From contig NZ_FOOT01000001.1 of the NCBI RefSeq assembly GCF_900113285.1, positions 310,001 through 374,000 of the forward strand: a DNA stretch of 64,000 bases, written 5' to 3'. The stretch is from Pontibacter chinhatensis. GTDB taxonomy: Bacteria > Bacteroidota > Bacteroidia > Cytophagales > Hymenobacteraceae. The notes under the pieces are model-generated. The model had not been told where the DNA came from, ran no database searches, and worked only from the letters and a program-made list of their open reading frames with translations. The translations under genes and the position numbers were made by a program. Below are positions 1 through 8,336 of this stretch, piece after piece (position 1 is the first letter of the stretch; each line of letters opens with the position of its first letter).

Positions 1-592
1 GTATAATACCAGGTATAAAGAACAGGAGCGTCAGGATGATGTTGATCCAGAACGAAGTACCGATGCCATCGTGCAGGAATACAGCCAGCGGCGGAAGTAT
101 AACTGCCAGGATGATCTCTACTACGGAGGTACGTGAGCCACTCTGGCGCATCATCTCCTTCACTTCTTTCTTCAGCTCTTTCTTCTCGGCCTTGGTCATG
201 TCCGCCAGGCGCTCTTTGGCAAGGGCTAGTGCCTCGGCCTCAACAGAGGTCATCTCGCGCTCTTCCAGTTTCACTTCTTCCTTAACGGCTGGTGCTTTTA
301 CCACAGCTGCAGATTTGCGTGGGGCCACAGCAGGCTCGGCTTTAACACTTGCTTCCAGCACAGGCTCTGCAGCAGGTGCAGTGGTTTCCGTTTCAGTAGC
401 CATGGCCATTGCCAGGGATGGGGTAAGGTCTTCCACTTCCTCCACCTGAGGGGCTGGTTTGGCTTTTACAGGAGTGTTATAGGCCTCTGGTTTGGCCGGC
501 GAAAATTTATAGTATTCTGTTGAGTTACAGGAGAAGAGGAATTGCCCTAGTGCCAGTACCACAACTAAATGAAGTAGATTCTTAATTCTCAT
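1..592 (-). CDS. Pmp3/YqaE-domain lipoprotein (3' end beyond window)
   Basis: The gene starts at the ATG at 592 and runs off the left edge, so only about 197 residues are visible. The N-terminus is a lipoprotein signal with lipobox LFSC and the acylated Cys at residue 22. An Ala/Glu/Lys/Pro-rich linker of about 110 residues follows. The visible C-terminus (VILPPLAVFLHDG and INIILTLLFFIPGII) has the two hydrophobic helices of the Pmp3/UPF0057 family, small stress-related membrane proteins. Normal Pmp3 proteins are about 50-60 residues, so here the domain is carried on a long lipidated stalk. It is probably held in the periplasm or outer envelope. It lies 133 bp downstream of the amidoligase operon on the same strand and may or may not be co-transcribed. 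Confidence 0.8.
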   Translation of the reverse strand, partial: MRIKNLLHLVVVLALGQFLFSCNSTEYYKFSPAKPEAYNTPVKAKPAPQVEEVEDLTPSLAMAMATETETTAPAAEPVLEASVKAEPAVAPRKSAAVVKAPAVKEEVKLEEREMTSVEAEALALAKERLADMTKAEKKELKKEVKEMMRQSGSRTSVVEIILAVILPPLAVFLHDGIGTSFWINIILTLLFFIPGII

Positions 593-725
593 AGTTTTTC
601 CTTAAAGTTAAAAGTATGTATGCTGTTAATGAAACCTACACGTGCACAGGGAGTTGCTGCACCTGTAGGCAGATGCTAGTTTAAATACTACAAATGAAGA
701 TATTTTGTTTTCCTAATACACAAAT

Positions 726-1445
726 TTAATCATTATCTCCATTCGTTTTATACTTTGCCTGCACTAGCTTCAGGCTTTGTTTTACGGATCGCTGCAGCTG
801 CTTCCACTTTTCCCCGCCCTCCAGCGGGAACTTCTGGTTCACCTCCAGTTCGATACCAATGTACTGCCGGTCAGTAAATTTACGGCGTAAGTAAGTCGGA
901 AAGCCATCGGAAACCCCTAAGTAGGGGTAGTTAAACCGCACCACCAGCTCAGGCTGCTGCTCGCGGAAGGCCTCTTTCCAGTCGCGGCAAAAATTACGCT
1001 CTCCCACCCGCTTCGGATCGTAGAGCAAGCCGATGTCCGCCTGCCGTTCCTCCCCGTCCAGCACGGGCGTAAAGCTGTGCACGGAGACATGGAGCACCTG
1101 GTGCCCCACCATCACCAGATCATGTATCAGCTCCTCCACGCGCTCCCGGTACGGATGGTAATGCTCCTTCAGGATCTTTTCCTGTTCCGGCTGGGGCAGC
1201 TTCCTGGTTATTTCCGAGAAGAGGTTCCGGTGGTGCAACGAGCGGTTCAGCTCCACGAGTAACCTTGAGGTAGTAGCGTAAAATGTTTTATCAGCTAAAT
1301 CGGTTAAGTTTTCTAACAGCTCCTGTGCGCCTATGTCATATCCTCTGTGCGATTGCAGGAGTTCTCTCGCATCGGTAAACAATCCTGCGTGTGCCGGCGG
1401 AATCTCGTTGCCGCCGTGCTCGCAGGTAATAAGGGTTTTCAGCAT
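726..1445 (-). CDS. N-formylglutamate amidohydrolase family protein
   Basis: A 239-residue protein of the FGase/HutG-like family. The N-terminal CEHGGNEIPPAH (residues 8-19) matches the conserved 'EHGG..IP' start of the family, and SVHSFTPVLDG lies near residue 125. Family members hydrolyse the N-acyl bond of N-formylglutamate or related N-acyl amino acids. The gene overlaps the end of the upstream GCS2-type ligase gene by 7 nt, so translation is probably coupled. No histidine-utilisation genes are nearby. The context therefore points to trimming or recycling a product of the two neighbouring ligases rather than to histidine catabolism; that is inference. Confidence 0.82.
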   Translation of the reverse strand: MLKTLITCEHGGNEIPPAHAGLFTDARELLQSHRGYDIGAQELLENLTDLADKTFYATTSRLLVELNRSLHHRNLFSEITRKLPQPEQEKILKEHYHPYRERVEELIHDLVMVGHQVLHVSVHSFTPVLDGEERQADIGLLYDPKRVGERNFCRDWKEAFREQQPELVVRFNYPYLGVSDGFPTYLRRKFTDRQYIGIELEVNQKFPLEGGEKWKQLQRSVKQSLKLVQAKYKTNGDND

Positions 1446-2707
1446 GGTTCATTTTGTAAAAATACGCCCCCTTTCTGCAGGCATACCGCCAACTGCTGGT
1501 ATACTTCCCGGATCTTCTCTTCCGTGGGCGCAGTGCCCAGGGCCGTCAGAATCCGCTTGGAAAGGTTGCCACGGGAAACAATAATATTTAAAGCGTTTGC
1601 CACCTCCGGCTGCTCATCCAGCGAGATAACGTCCTGCACCAGGTGCTTCCACAGCTCCCCTACAGTGCAATCCTCACTACAGTCGTAGCCAAAAAGGCGG
1701 ATGTAATCCTTATCGGCAAGTATGGCCTCCTGGCCTTTGGCAATTACTTCTAAAAGTATAGCCGAGAGACGGTCTTCGTGCCAGGACTTGAGCTCCTGCA
1801 GCGGCACCCAACGCTCCGCGATCAGCGCCTGTAAGACCATTACAATGGCCTGAAGTATAGCTAAGTCGGCCAAGGGGCTTTCCTGAATGTCCAGCAGGCG
1901 CACTTCGATGGTGTTGCGCTCGAAGCGGGCTATGGCACCACGAGAGTTAAGGAACTCCTCCTGCAGCGTGCCGTCCGGGTCGTAGGGAGCCACTTCGCGG
2001 TACATGGGCTGCAGCACCTGCTGCTCATAAGCTGCATAGGAAAACACTGCCTCGGGCACCACCTTGCCTGTTATGCTGGGGATTTTCTGCTGGTTCTTCC
2101 GGTATACTTCCAGGCGCGTGTCCGTAAGGCCGGTTATGGCCCCATCCAGAATAGGCGTGGAGGCGCTGAGGGCCGGCATGATGGGCAACAGCACCCGAAT
2201 GGCTGCGTGCAACTTCTCGAACTCGGCGTCATCGTAGAAAGGTAGGTTCAGGTGCGTGCTCTGCAGGTTAGCCCAGCCATGGCCCCGGCAATCGAAAATG
2301 CGGTTATAGGCCTCGTATACGGCATTATGCTCGTGCGGCCACAGCTTTGTTTCTGTAAAAGGGTTCATGAGCGGATGCGCCCCGGTGGGCAGCAGCATGG
2401 CATTATACTTGGAAAGCATGCTGTTGATCTTCTGCACATGCTTCTGAAACTTCTCCTGCAGGTTCACCAGGCTTTTCACCGGTCCCTGCGTCTTTAGCTC
2501 CACCACGTGCAGCACCAGCTCGTTGCTCCAGGCGATATCCCCGAACTCCACATCCGAAAGATATTCTCCCACCTCGTCGTAAATCAACTTATCGGTAATG
2601 GGCAGCACCTGCAGCGTGTCGTGCTGCACGATCATGTACTCCAGCTCCACCCCAAATCCCTCGAAGAGGTGCAGCGGCTTTTTCGGTTTATCCATCGGTT
2701 CTGCCAT
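1439..2707 (-). CDS. GCS2-type glutamate-cysteine ligase-like amidoligase
   Basis: A 422-residue member of the glutamate-cysteine ligase type 2 (GCS2, COG2170-like) family, which joins the gamma-carboxyl of glutamate or a similar acid to an amine using ATP. The signature FEGFGVELEY sits at residues 15-24, with the paired metal-binding Glu residues E21 and E23. STHLNLPFYDD and VRLLDIQESPLAD are further conserved blocks. The start overlaps the upstream ATP-grasp gene by 20 nt; a start at Met5 (2695) is equally possible. No glutathione synthetase homologue is present, and being paired with a RimK-type ligase makes a non-glutathione product likely. The substrate is unknown. Confidence 0.82.
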   Translation of the reverse strand: MAEPMDKPKKPLHLFEGFGVELEYMIVQHDTLQVLPITDKLIYDEVGEYLSDVEFGDIAWSNELVLHVVELKTQGPVKSLVNLQEKFQKHVQKINSMLSKYNAMLLPTGAHPLMNPFTETKLWPHEHNAVYEAYNRIFDCRGHGWANLQSTHLNLPFYDDAEFEKLHAAIRVLLPIMPALSASTPILDGAITGLTDTRLEVYRKNQQKIPSITGKVVPEAVFSYAAYEQQVLQPMYREVAPYDPDGTLQEEFLNSRGAIARFERNTIEVRLLDIQESPLADLAILQAIVMVLQALIAERWVPLQELKSWHEDRLSAILLEVIAKGQEAILADKDYIRLFGYDCSEDCTVGELWKHLVQDVISLDEQPEVANALNIIVSRGNLSKRILTALGTAPTEEKIREVYQQLAVCLQKGGVFLQNEPC

Positions 2708-4166
2708 TTCCGTTTTTGTGGTTGTCGATGCGTTGCTTTATAGATTTGATGATGGACGCGTAAAGCTCCTTTTTAAGGATTTTGTCCTCTACCCCGGCGT
2801 CTATACTTGGGTTGTCGTTTACTTCGATCACGTAGGCTTTCCCGTCGATTTCCTTCAAATCTACCCCGTAGAGGCCGTTGCCGATCAGGTTGGCTGCTTT
2901 CAGGGCTGTGTGGAGCACATGAAAAGGCACCTGCTCAAACGGGATTACCTCGCCGTCCCCTTCCTCGTCCTGCTTTCGTTTGCCGTTCCAGTTATAGATC
3001 TGCCAGTGCCCTTTGGCCATGTAGTACTTGCAGGCATAGAGCGGCTGCTTGTCCAGCACGCCAATGCGCCAGTCAAACTCGGTGGGGGTATACTCCTGCC
3101 CGATGATAAGCTCGGAGGTCTCCAGCATTTTATCGAGTTCCTGCTGCAGCTCCTCCCCGTCCTTGGCCTTCACCACACCTTGCGAAAAAGAGCTGTCAGG
3201 CAGCTTCAGCACGCAGGGCAATCCCAGCTCCTTCACCACCTCCTGCCGGTTATCCTTGTGGATGATCATCGTTTTGGGAACAGGAACCTTGGCTTTTGCC
3301 AGCAGCTCGGCCAGGTATACTTTGTTCGTGCACCGAAGTATGGAAACCGGATCATCGATCACCACCAACCCATCGGCATAGGCCTTGCGGGCAAAGCGGT
3401 AGGTATGGTGGTTCACGGCAGTTGTCTCCCGGATAAAGAGCGCATCGAACTCGGGCAGACGGCGGTAATCATCTTTGGTGATGAGCTCAGTGTAAAAGCC
3501 CTGGCACTCGGCGGCCTCCACAAAATGCTGAATGGCCTTCTCGTTCGAGGGCGGCGCTTTCTCCTGCGGGTCCACCAGGATGGCCAAATCGTAAGCCTTG
3601 CGGTTGATGCGGGCACCTGAGAAGCGCTGGCGGGCAAAGTATGACTTGGCAAAGTTCTTAAGGTACTTGCGGTGATCCTCCTGCACATCATTAATAGGCA
3701 CCTGCGAGATGCTTTGCAGCACCCAATTGTCTTTGTACACAAACTGCGCGCGCAGCAATGGCGCCTGGAAGTGGTCGTGCAAAGCCTTGCACAGCTTTTC
3801 ATACTTCTGCGCCAGGTTCTGCCCAAAGTATATACTCAGGGTAAAGCTCGTTGATTTGAGCCCTGCCAGGCTTTTCTGGATCAGGTCCTCCATTTCTACG
3901 GTGATGGCCCGCACGATGGTCGGGCTCTTGAGATCCTGCATCGTGGTAACGCTTGGGATGGGCTTGTGGCCCCGCGCCTCGGCCAGCAGCGACACATAGT
4001 AGCCGGCACTCTGGTAGCGGTGCGAGCGGCACAGGTTAAAGATACGCGCGCTGCGGATGTCGGTGTAAGTAGGGTTGGTAAGGTATGTCTGGGCGTCGAC
4101 CACCTCTGTATCCTCAATCGCCTCCTCCCAATCTTTGGGGTAGTCGACAATAATTATTTTTCGCAT
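2688..4166 (-). CDS. RimK-type ATP-grasp ligase with N-terminal RLAN-like domain
   Basis: 492 residues. The first ~150 residues (YLTNPTYTDIRSARIFNLC, then YYVSLLAEARG) match the RLAN domain found at the N-terminus of a subset of RimK-like ligases. Residues ~260-480 form an ATP-grasp domain, with VLKLPDSSFSQG for nucleotide binding, DWRIGV, and the Mg2+-binding EVNDNPSID at 448-456. Such enzymes form carboxylate-amine bonds via an acyl phosphate; RimK itself adds glutamates to a protein C-terminus. The gene lies 3 bp after the C39-like peptidase stop and overlaps the GCS2-type gene by 20 nt. Two different amide ligases in one operon suggest stepwise assembly of a short peptide or a peptide tag. 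The substrate cannot be read from sequence. Confidence 0.85.
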   Translation of the reverse strand: MRKIIIVDYPKDWEEAIEDTEVVDAQTYLTNPTYTDIRSARIFNLCRSHRYQSAGYYVSLLAEARGHKPIPSVTTMQDLKSPTIVRAITVEMEDLIQKSLAGLKSTSFTLSIYFGQNLAQKYEKLCKALHDHFQAPLLRAQFVYKDNWVLQSISQVPINDVQEDHRKYLKNFAKSYFARQRFSGARINRKAYDLAILVDPQEKAPPSNEKAIQHFVEAAECQGFYTELITKDDYRRLPEFDALFIRETTAVNHHTYRFARKAYADGLVVIDDPVSILRCTNKVYLAELLAKAKVPVPKTMIIHKDNRQEVVKELGLPCVLKLPDSSFSQGVVKAKDGEELQQELDKMLETSELIIGQEYTPTEFDWRIGVLDKQPLYACKYYMAKGHWQIYNWNGKRKQDEEGDGEVIPFEQVPFHVLHTALKAANLIGNGLYGVDLKEIDGKAYVIEVNDNPSIDAGVEDKILKKELYASIIKSIKQRIDNHKNGNGRTDG

Positions 4167-4169
4167 GGT

Positions 4170-4952
4170 TTAATCTTCGAGCGGTTCATAGTGTGCCGGC
4201 AGTATGGCCAGCAGGTTAGCGTCGTAAGTGGCCATTCCCAGCATAATGGAATTGACCAGGTGGGTGCCTTTTACTTCGTAATAGTTGTCGCCAAAGTATG
4301 GGTTCTCGCGGTAGGGGTCGGCCACTACAATACTTTTCTGATCCTCCCCGAAACCGCACAGCACCACAAAATGCCCCATCGGGTAGCCCTGCACGTCGTC
4401 ATAAACAGAGTTTCCGTGCTCATCGGCATACTCGCGGGAGCTTTGGTAGAGGTAGGTGGCACTCAGGCCCGTCAGGAGCGGGATGTCGGCGTCAAAGTAT
4501 TTCTTTAGCAGCTGCTTGTTAAGGTCCCGGCAGCGCAACTCGCCGCCCAGCCGCAGAAACTCAATGTAGGCCTGCGTGGCCCGGTGCAGTTTGGGGCTCT
4601 TTTTATACTTTAGCTGCTCCTCCAGTTTCAGAATAACCTCTTCGTTGGTCAACCCGATCCAGGTGGGGTCAAACACGAACATGTTGTAAGTATAAATCCG
4701 GGCCCGGTAGCCGCGCTTAAGTGCATGGCAGGCCAATAATACCTCCAGCGTCCCCCCCTCATCCAGCGACGGCACCTCCTTGATGACATCGCTGAGCGAA
4801 ATTGGATCTTTAAAATACCGGTAAACCGCATGCAGGCTGGTTGGGCCGCAGGTCGAGTCGTCGGGTTGTGTGTGGATTTTTATCGGGATCACTGAATATT
4901 CATCTGCCTTAGAATGGTACAACAACGTGTTGTTATACGCTGCAGCAGGCAA
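4170..4952 (-). CDS. C39-like cysteine peptidase family protein
   Basis: 260 residues. DDSTCGPTSLHAVYRYF supplies the nucleophile Cys35 in a C39/papain-like context. PMGHFVVLCGF gives His194, and VADPYRENPY gives Asp212, so a full Cys-His-Asp triad is present. No signal peptide or transporter domain is seen, so it is probably cytosolic, unlike C39 domains of bacteriocin exporters. It is the first gene of the four-gene amidoligase operon (3 bp before the ATP-grasp gene). A role in cleaving a peptide precursor, or in removing what the ligases add, is inference. The first ~20 residues are weakly conserved in character, and the true start could be further in. Confidence 0.75.
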   Translation of the reverse strand: MPAAAYNNTLLYHSKADEYSVIPIKIHTQPDDSTCGPTSLHAVYRYFKDPISLSDVIKEVPSLDEGGTLEVLLACHALKRGYRARIYTYNMFVFDPTWIGLTNEEVILKLEEQLKYKKSPKLHRATQAYIEFLRLGGELRCRDLNKQLLKKYFDADIPLLTGLSATYLYQSSREYADEHGNSVYDDVQGYPMGHFVVLCGFGEDQKSIVVADPYRENPYFGDNYYEVKGTHLVNSIMLGMATYDANLLAILPAHYEPLED

Positions 4953-5076
4953 AAGTTTTAATACATAAGCAAGATATTTCGTGCTAAAGTTTAGCTGTCC
5001 GGAATCAATCTAAAGGAAACGAAGTTGGGAAAACAGGGAGAAATGATTACCTTAAATTGCACAAGTATCTGATACT

Positions 5077-5763
5077 ATGAGTTGGAGCTTCAGAATAGGA
5101 AACCGAAACCGCATTGCACTGGCGCTTAGCTTTGTTTTCCTGATCATCATGGCCGCAAATTGGTTTGTGAGCTATAGCATGACCAAGGTGAGCGGGCAAT
5201 TTAAATCAGTATATGCTGACAGGCTGGTGCCGGCGCTGGACATCTCGACGATGCAGGAGCGCTACTACCAGAATCGCCTGCTGCTGGAGGAGCATTTGCT
5301 GGCCACCACTGCAGCGGAAGAGCAGCGCATTTTGCAGGAGATGGGCGAGAACGAGGCAGACCTGGACTCCCTGCTACAGAAGTTCCGGGCCACCTACCTG
5401 ACCACGCAGGAGAACAGTGACCTGCAGGATTACCTACAGGCCGGGAAAGATTACGCCAAGACCCAGCAAGCTATACTTGAAGTGAGCCAGTCCGGCGACA
5501 AACCGGCAGCCTTGGCTATGTTCCGCCAGGAAGGCATGGCTTCGTTCCAGGAACTGCTGAAGCCCCTGCATGCGCTAAGCCAGCTTCAGGAGAAGGTGGG
5601 GCATGAGTTGTATGAGGACGCCGAACGGCAGATGACGTCGCTGAAGGTGCTCTCTTACCTGGTGATTGCTATGGCCGTTATACTTGCCTTACTGGTGGGT
5701 ACGCTGCTGCAGTCTTCCAGAAAGATAAATAATATTAAGCCACAGAAGTATCATCTGAATTAA
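5077..5763 (+). CDS. Four-helix-bundle sensor-like membrane protein (MCP_4HB-like), no output domain
   Basis: 228 residues. A transmembrane helix at ~14-32 precedes ~150 residues of charged amphipathic helix (about 35-180), and a second membrane helix lies at ~187-209. The ligand-binding region resembles the 4HB_MCP_1 domain of methyl-accepting chemotaxis proteins and histidine kinases. No HAMP, methyl-accepting or kinase domain follows; the protein ends 19 residues after the second helix. It may be a stand-alone sensor or regulatory membrane protein acting through a partner. It is divergently placed relative to the amidoligase operon (124-bp gap) and ends in a shared terminator with argH. 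Confidence 0.6.
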   Translation: MSWSFRIGNRNRIALALSFVFLIIMAANWFVSYSMTKVSGQFKSVYADRLVPALDISTMQERYYQNRLLLEEHLLATTAAEEQRILQEMGENEADLDSLLQKFRATYLTTQENSDLQDYLQAGKDYAKTQQAILEVSQSGDKPAALAMFRQEGMASFQELLKPLHALSQLQEKVGHELYEDAERQMTSLKVLSYLVIAMAVILALLVGTLLQSSRKINNIKPQKYHLN

Positions 5764-5807
5764 CTAAAGGATGGGGCGGCGGTAAAAAGCATGTAGCCGG
5801 AAGTATA

Positions 5808-5851
5808 AAAGCCATTAAGCATAACTTTAGGAAAGTATGCTTAATGGCTTT
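5808..5851. terminator. Bidirectional terminator between 4HB protein gene and argH
   Basis: Two perfect 16-bp inverted arms (5808-5823 and 5836-5851) flank a 12-nt loop, with A/T-rich tails on both sides. Copies of the AAGTATA-type word lie directly outside (5801) and overlap the arms. It serves the convergent genes ending at 5763 and 5876. Confidence 0.75.
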
Positions 5852-5875
5852 ACTTATACTGAGATGCAGTAGTTC

Positions 5876-7210
5876 TTATTCAGCTGTCAGTTTAGCATAA
5901 GCCTGCTGCACACGCTCAAAGTTAAAGGCCTGTAGCAACTGGTTCATCTGCTCAGCAACCTTATCGTTGCAAAGGTTACCGATGCTGCCTTCGTGGGTAT
6001 GGATGGCTTCGGCCGGGGCCTCAAACGTGCCCGCTTCTATACTTTCTCCCACCGCTTTGTAGGCATCCCGGAACGGCATGCCCTGCAGCACCAGCTCGTT
6101 CACAGCATCCACGCTGAAGAGGTATTTATACTTCTCGTCCTTCAAAATTTCTTCCTTCACCAGCAATTGCTCGGCCATGTAAGCCATCATCTGCAGACAG
6201 CTCTTTAGCTCCTGGAAGGCCGGGAACAAGCTCTCTTTGAGCAACTGCATTTCGCGGTGGTAGCCGGAAGGCAGGTTGATGAGCAGCATGCTGATGTCGG
6301 TGGGCAGGGCCTGCAGCTTGTTGCATTTGCCACGCAGCAGCTCGAACACATCCGGGTTCTTTTTGTGCGGCATGATGCTGGAGCCGGTTGTCAGGTGGTC
6401 GGGCAGCGTCACAAAGCCAAAGTTCTGACTCATGTACAGGCACAGGTCCATGCTCATGCGGGCTAAGGTTGCCGCCACTGCTGCCAGGGCCACCGCCACG
6501 GTGCGCTCTGTTTTGCCACGGCCCATTTGGGCATACACCACGTTGTAGTTCATACTTTCAAAACCCAGCAAATCGGTCGTCAGCTGGCGATTGAGCGGGA
6601 AAGACGAACCGTAGCCGGCAGCGGAGCCCAGCGGGTTTTTATCCGCAATTTTATAGGCAGCCAGCAGCAGCTGCATGTCATCTACCAAACTCTCGGCATA
6701 GGCGCCAAACCACAGGCCAAACGAAGAGGGCATAGCCACCTGCAGGTGCGTGTAGCCTGGCAGCAGTACGTGTTTATACTTCTCGCTTTGGGCCTGCAGC
6801 ACTTCAAATAAGCCCTGCACCTCCTGCACCACCTCCTGCAACTGGTGGCGGAAGTATAACTTGAGGTCTACCAGCACCTGGTCGTTACGCGAGCGGCCGC
6901 TGTGTACCTTTTTGCCCGCCTCTCCCACTCTTCTGGTCAGCTCCAACTCCACCTGAGAGTGGATGTCCTCCACCCCTGGCTCAATGGCAAAATCACCGGC
7001 CTCTATACTTTTGTAGATGTTTTTCAGCTCTGCCTGCAGCACCTGTAATTCCTCGGCCGTAAGCAAGCCTATACTTTGCAGCATCTGCGTGTGCGCCAAG
7101 GAGCCCAGCACGTCAAAGCGCGCCAGTTCCATATCCAGTTCTGCATCGCGGCCAACGGTGAATTTTTCTATCTCAGCAGCTACAGCCGTATTCTTTTGCC
7201 AGAGTTTCAT
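5876..7210 (-). CDS. argH: Argininosuccinate lyase
   Basis: 444 residues. It splits argininosuccinate to arginine and fumarate, the last step of the pathway. The fumarase/aspartase superfamily signature GSSIMPHKKNPD is present, as are HSGRSRNDQV and the TH of PGYTHLQVA for the catalytic site. Length is close to the usual ~450-460. It is the last gene of the arginine operon, 49 bp after the argE-like gene; that gap carries a GAGTGAATGAGTGG-type simple repeat. Confidence 0.95.
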   Translation of the reverse strand: MKLWQKNTAVAAEIEKFTVGRDAELDMELARFDVLGSLAHTQMLQSIGLLTAEELQVLQAELKNIYKSIEAGDFAIEPGVEDIHSQVELELTRRVGEAGKKVHSGRSRNDQVLVDLKLYFRHQLQEVVQEVQGLFEVLQAQSEKYKHVLLPGYTHLQVAMPSSFGLWFGAYAESLVDDMQLLLAAYKIADKNPLGSAAGYGSSFPLNRQLTTDLLGFESMNYNVVYAQMGRGKTERTVAVALAAVAATLARMSMDLCLYMSQNFGFVTLPDHLTTGSSIMPHKKNPDVFELLRGKCNKLQALPTDISMLLINLPSGYHREMQLLKESLFPAFQELKSCLQMMAYMAEQLLVKEEILKDEKYKYLFSVDAVNELVLQGMPFRDAYKAVGESIEAGTFEAPAEAIHTHEGSIGNLCNDKVAEQMNQLLQAFNFERVQQAYAKLTAE

Positions 7211-7216
7211 GTTTTA

Positions 7217-7250
7217 ATTTTGATTGAGTGAATGAGTGGATGAGTGAATT
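7217..7250. repeat. GAGTGAATGAGTGGATGAGTGAA-type intergenic repeat
   Basis: The argE-argH gap is made almost wholly of a near-tandem unit (GAGTGAATG/GAGTGGATG). The same unit recurs in other gaps at about 30229, 30336, 42762, 50890 and 51070. Confidence 0.6.
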
Positions 7251-7259
7251 GGGGCAGAT

Positions 7260-8336
7260 TTACACTTTGTCAACGATAACGTTCTCCAGCAGCTCAATGT
7301 AGAGCCTAATGCCTTCCTCTATCTCGTGGAGGTAGATGTACTCGTCGGCCATATGCGAGCGACCGGAGAAGCCTGGTCCCATTTTAAGCGACGGAATAGG
7401 CAGCAAGGCTTGGTCAGAGGTCGTAGGCGAACCATAGGTCCTTCGGCCCATGTTGATGCCTGCTTGCACGAGCGGATGCTCCAGTGGGATGCTGGAAGGC
7501 CTTAGGCGCATAGAGCGCGGCTTTACCTCTGCTTTTACGTTTTGCTGTATCGTTTCCAACACTTCCTCCATCGTATAGGCATCGGTCAGGCGCACGTCTA
7601 CGGTAAAGGAGCAGGTATCGGGTACGACGTTGTGCTGTGTGCCGGCCTGTACAACCGTAACGCTCATCTTTACCGGGCCCAGGTGCTCAGATACCTTCGG
7701 GAACGTATAGCTTTGAAACCACTGGATATCCGGCAGCGCCTCGTAAATGGCATTGATGCCTTCTTCCCGGGCGGCGTGTCCGGCTTTGCCGCGGGCTGTG
7801 CAGTCAAGCACCATCAGTCCTTTCTCGGCAACAGCAAGGTGCATTTCAGTAGGTTCGCCCACTATGGCTACCTCCAGCTCGCCCAGTTGTGGAAGTATAC
7901 TTTCAATGCCGTTTCGCCCGCTGATTTCCTCCTCTGCGGTGGCTGCCATTACCAGGTTATACTTCAGGTCCTGCCGCTCATAAAAGTATAAAAACGTCGC
8001 TATCAGCGACACCAGGCAGCCACCGGCATCGTTGCTCCCCAGACCAAAAAGTTTGCCGTCTTCTATACTTGCCTCAAACGGATTACGGGTATAGCCGGCG
8101 TTGGGCTTTACCGTGTCGTGGTGCGAGTTGAGGAGCAGCGTAGGCAACTCCGGCTTATAGTGCTTATTGAAGGCCCATACGTTATGTTGCTGCTGATGAA
8201 CTTCTTCTACCCCGTTTGTTTTTAGAAAATCTACCAGCAACGCGGCTGTTTTATCTTCCTCTTTGCTTAAAGAAGGGGTCTGGATGAGTTGCTGCAGCAG
8301 CTCCACAGCTTGTATGTATAATTCCTGCTGCTCCAT
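7260..8336 (-). CDS. argE: M20 family N-acyl-citrulline/ornithine deacylase (ArgE-type)
   Basis: 358 residues. M20 metallopeptidase fold with metal ligands in NSHHDTVKP, GSNDAGGCL and the general-base pair in AATAEEEISGRNG. Because the operon contains an acyl-ornithine carbamoyltransferase (argF'), the natural substrate is expected to be N-acetyl- or N-succinyl-L-citrulline, giving citrulline for ArgG, rather than N-acetylornithine. Its start codon abuts the argB stop at 8336 (1-nt overlap), so the two are translationally coupled. Confidence 0.88.
   Translation of the reverse strand: MEQQELYIQAVELLQQLIQTPSLSKEEDKTAALLVDFLKTNGVEEVHQQQHNVWAFNKHYKPELPTLLLNSHHDTVKPNAGYTRNPFEASIEDGKLFGLGSNDAGGCLVSLIATFLYFYERQDLKYNLVMAATAEEEISGRNGIESILPQLGELEVAIVGEPTEMHLAVAEKGLMVLDCTARGKAGHAAREEGINAIYEALPDIQWFQSYTFPKVSEHLGPVKMSVTVVQAGTQHNVVPDTCSFTVDVRLTDAYTMEEVLETIQQNVKAEVKPRSMRLRPSSIPLEHPLVQAGINMGRRTYGSPTTSDQALLPIPSLKMGPGFSGRSHMADEYIYLHEIEEGIRLYIELLENVIVDKV

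Noticed and set aside
2598..3620. 340-codon plus-strand ORF
   Set aside because: It is antisense to the well-supported ATP-grasp gene; composition and lack of any recognisable domain mark it as a shadow frame.
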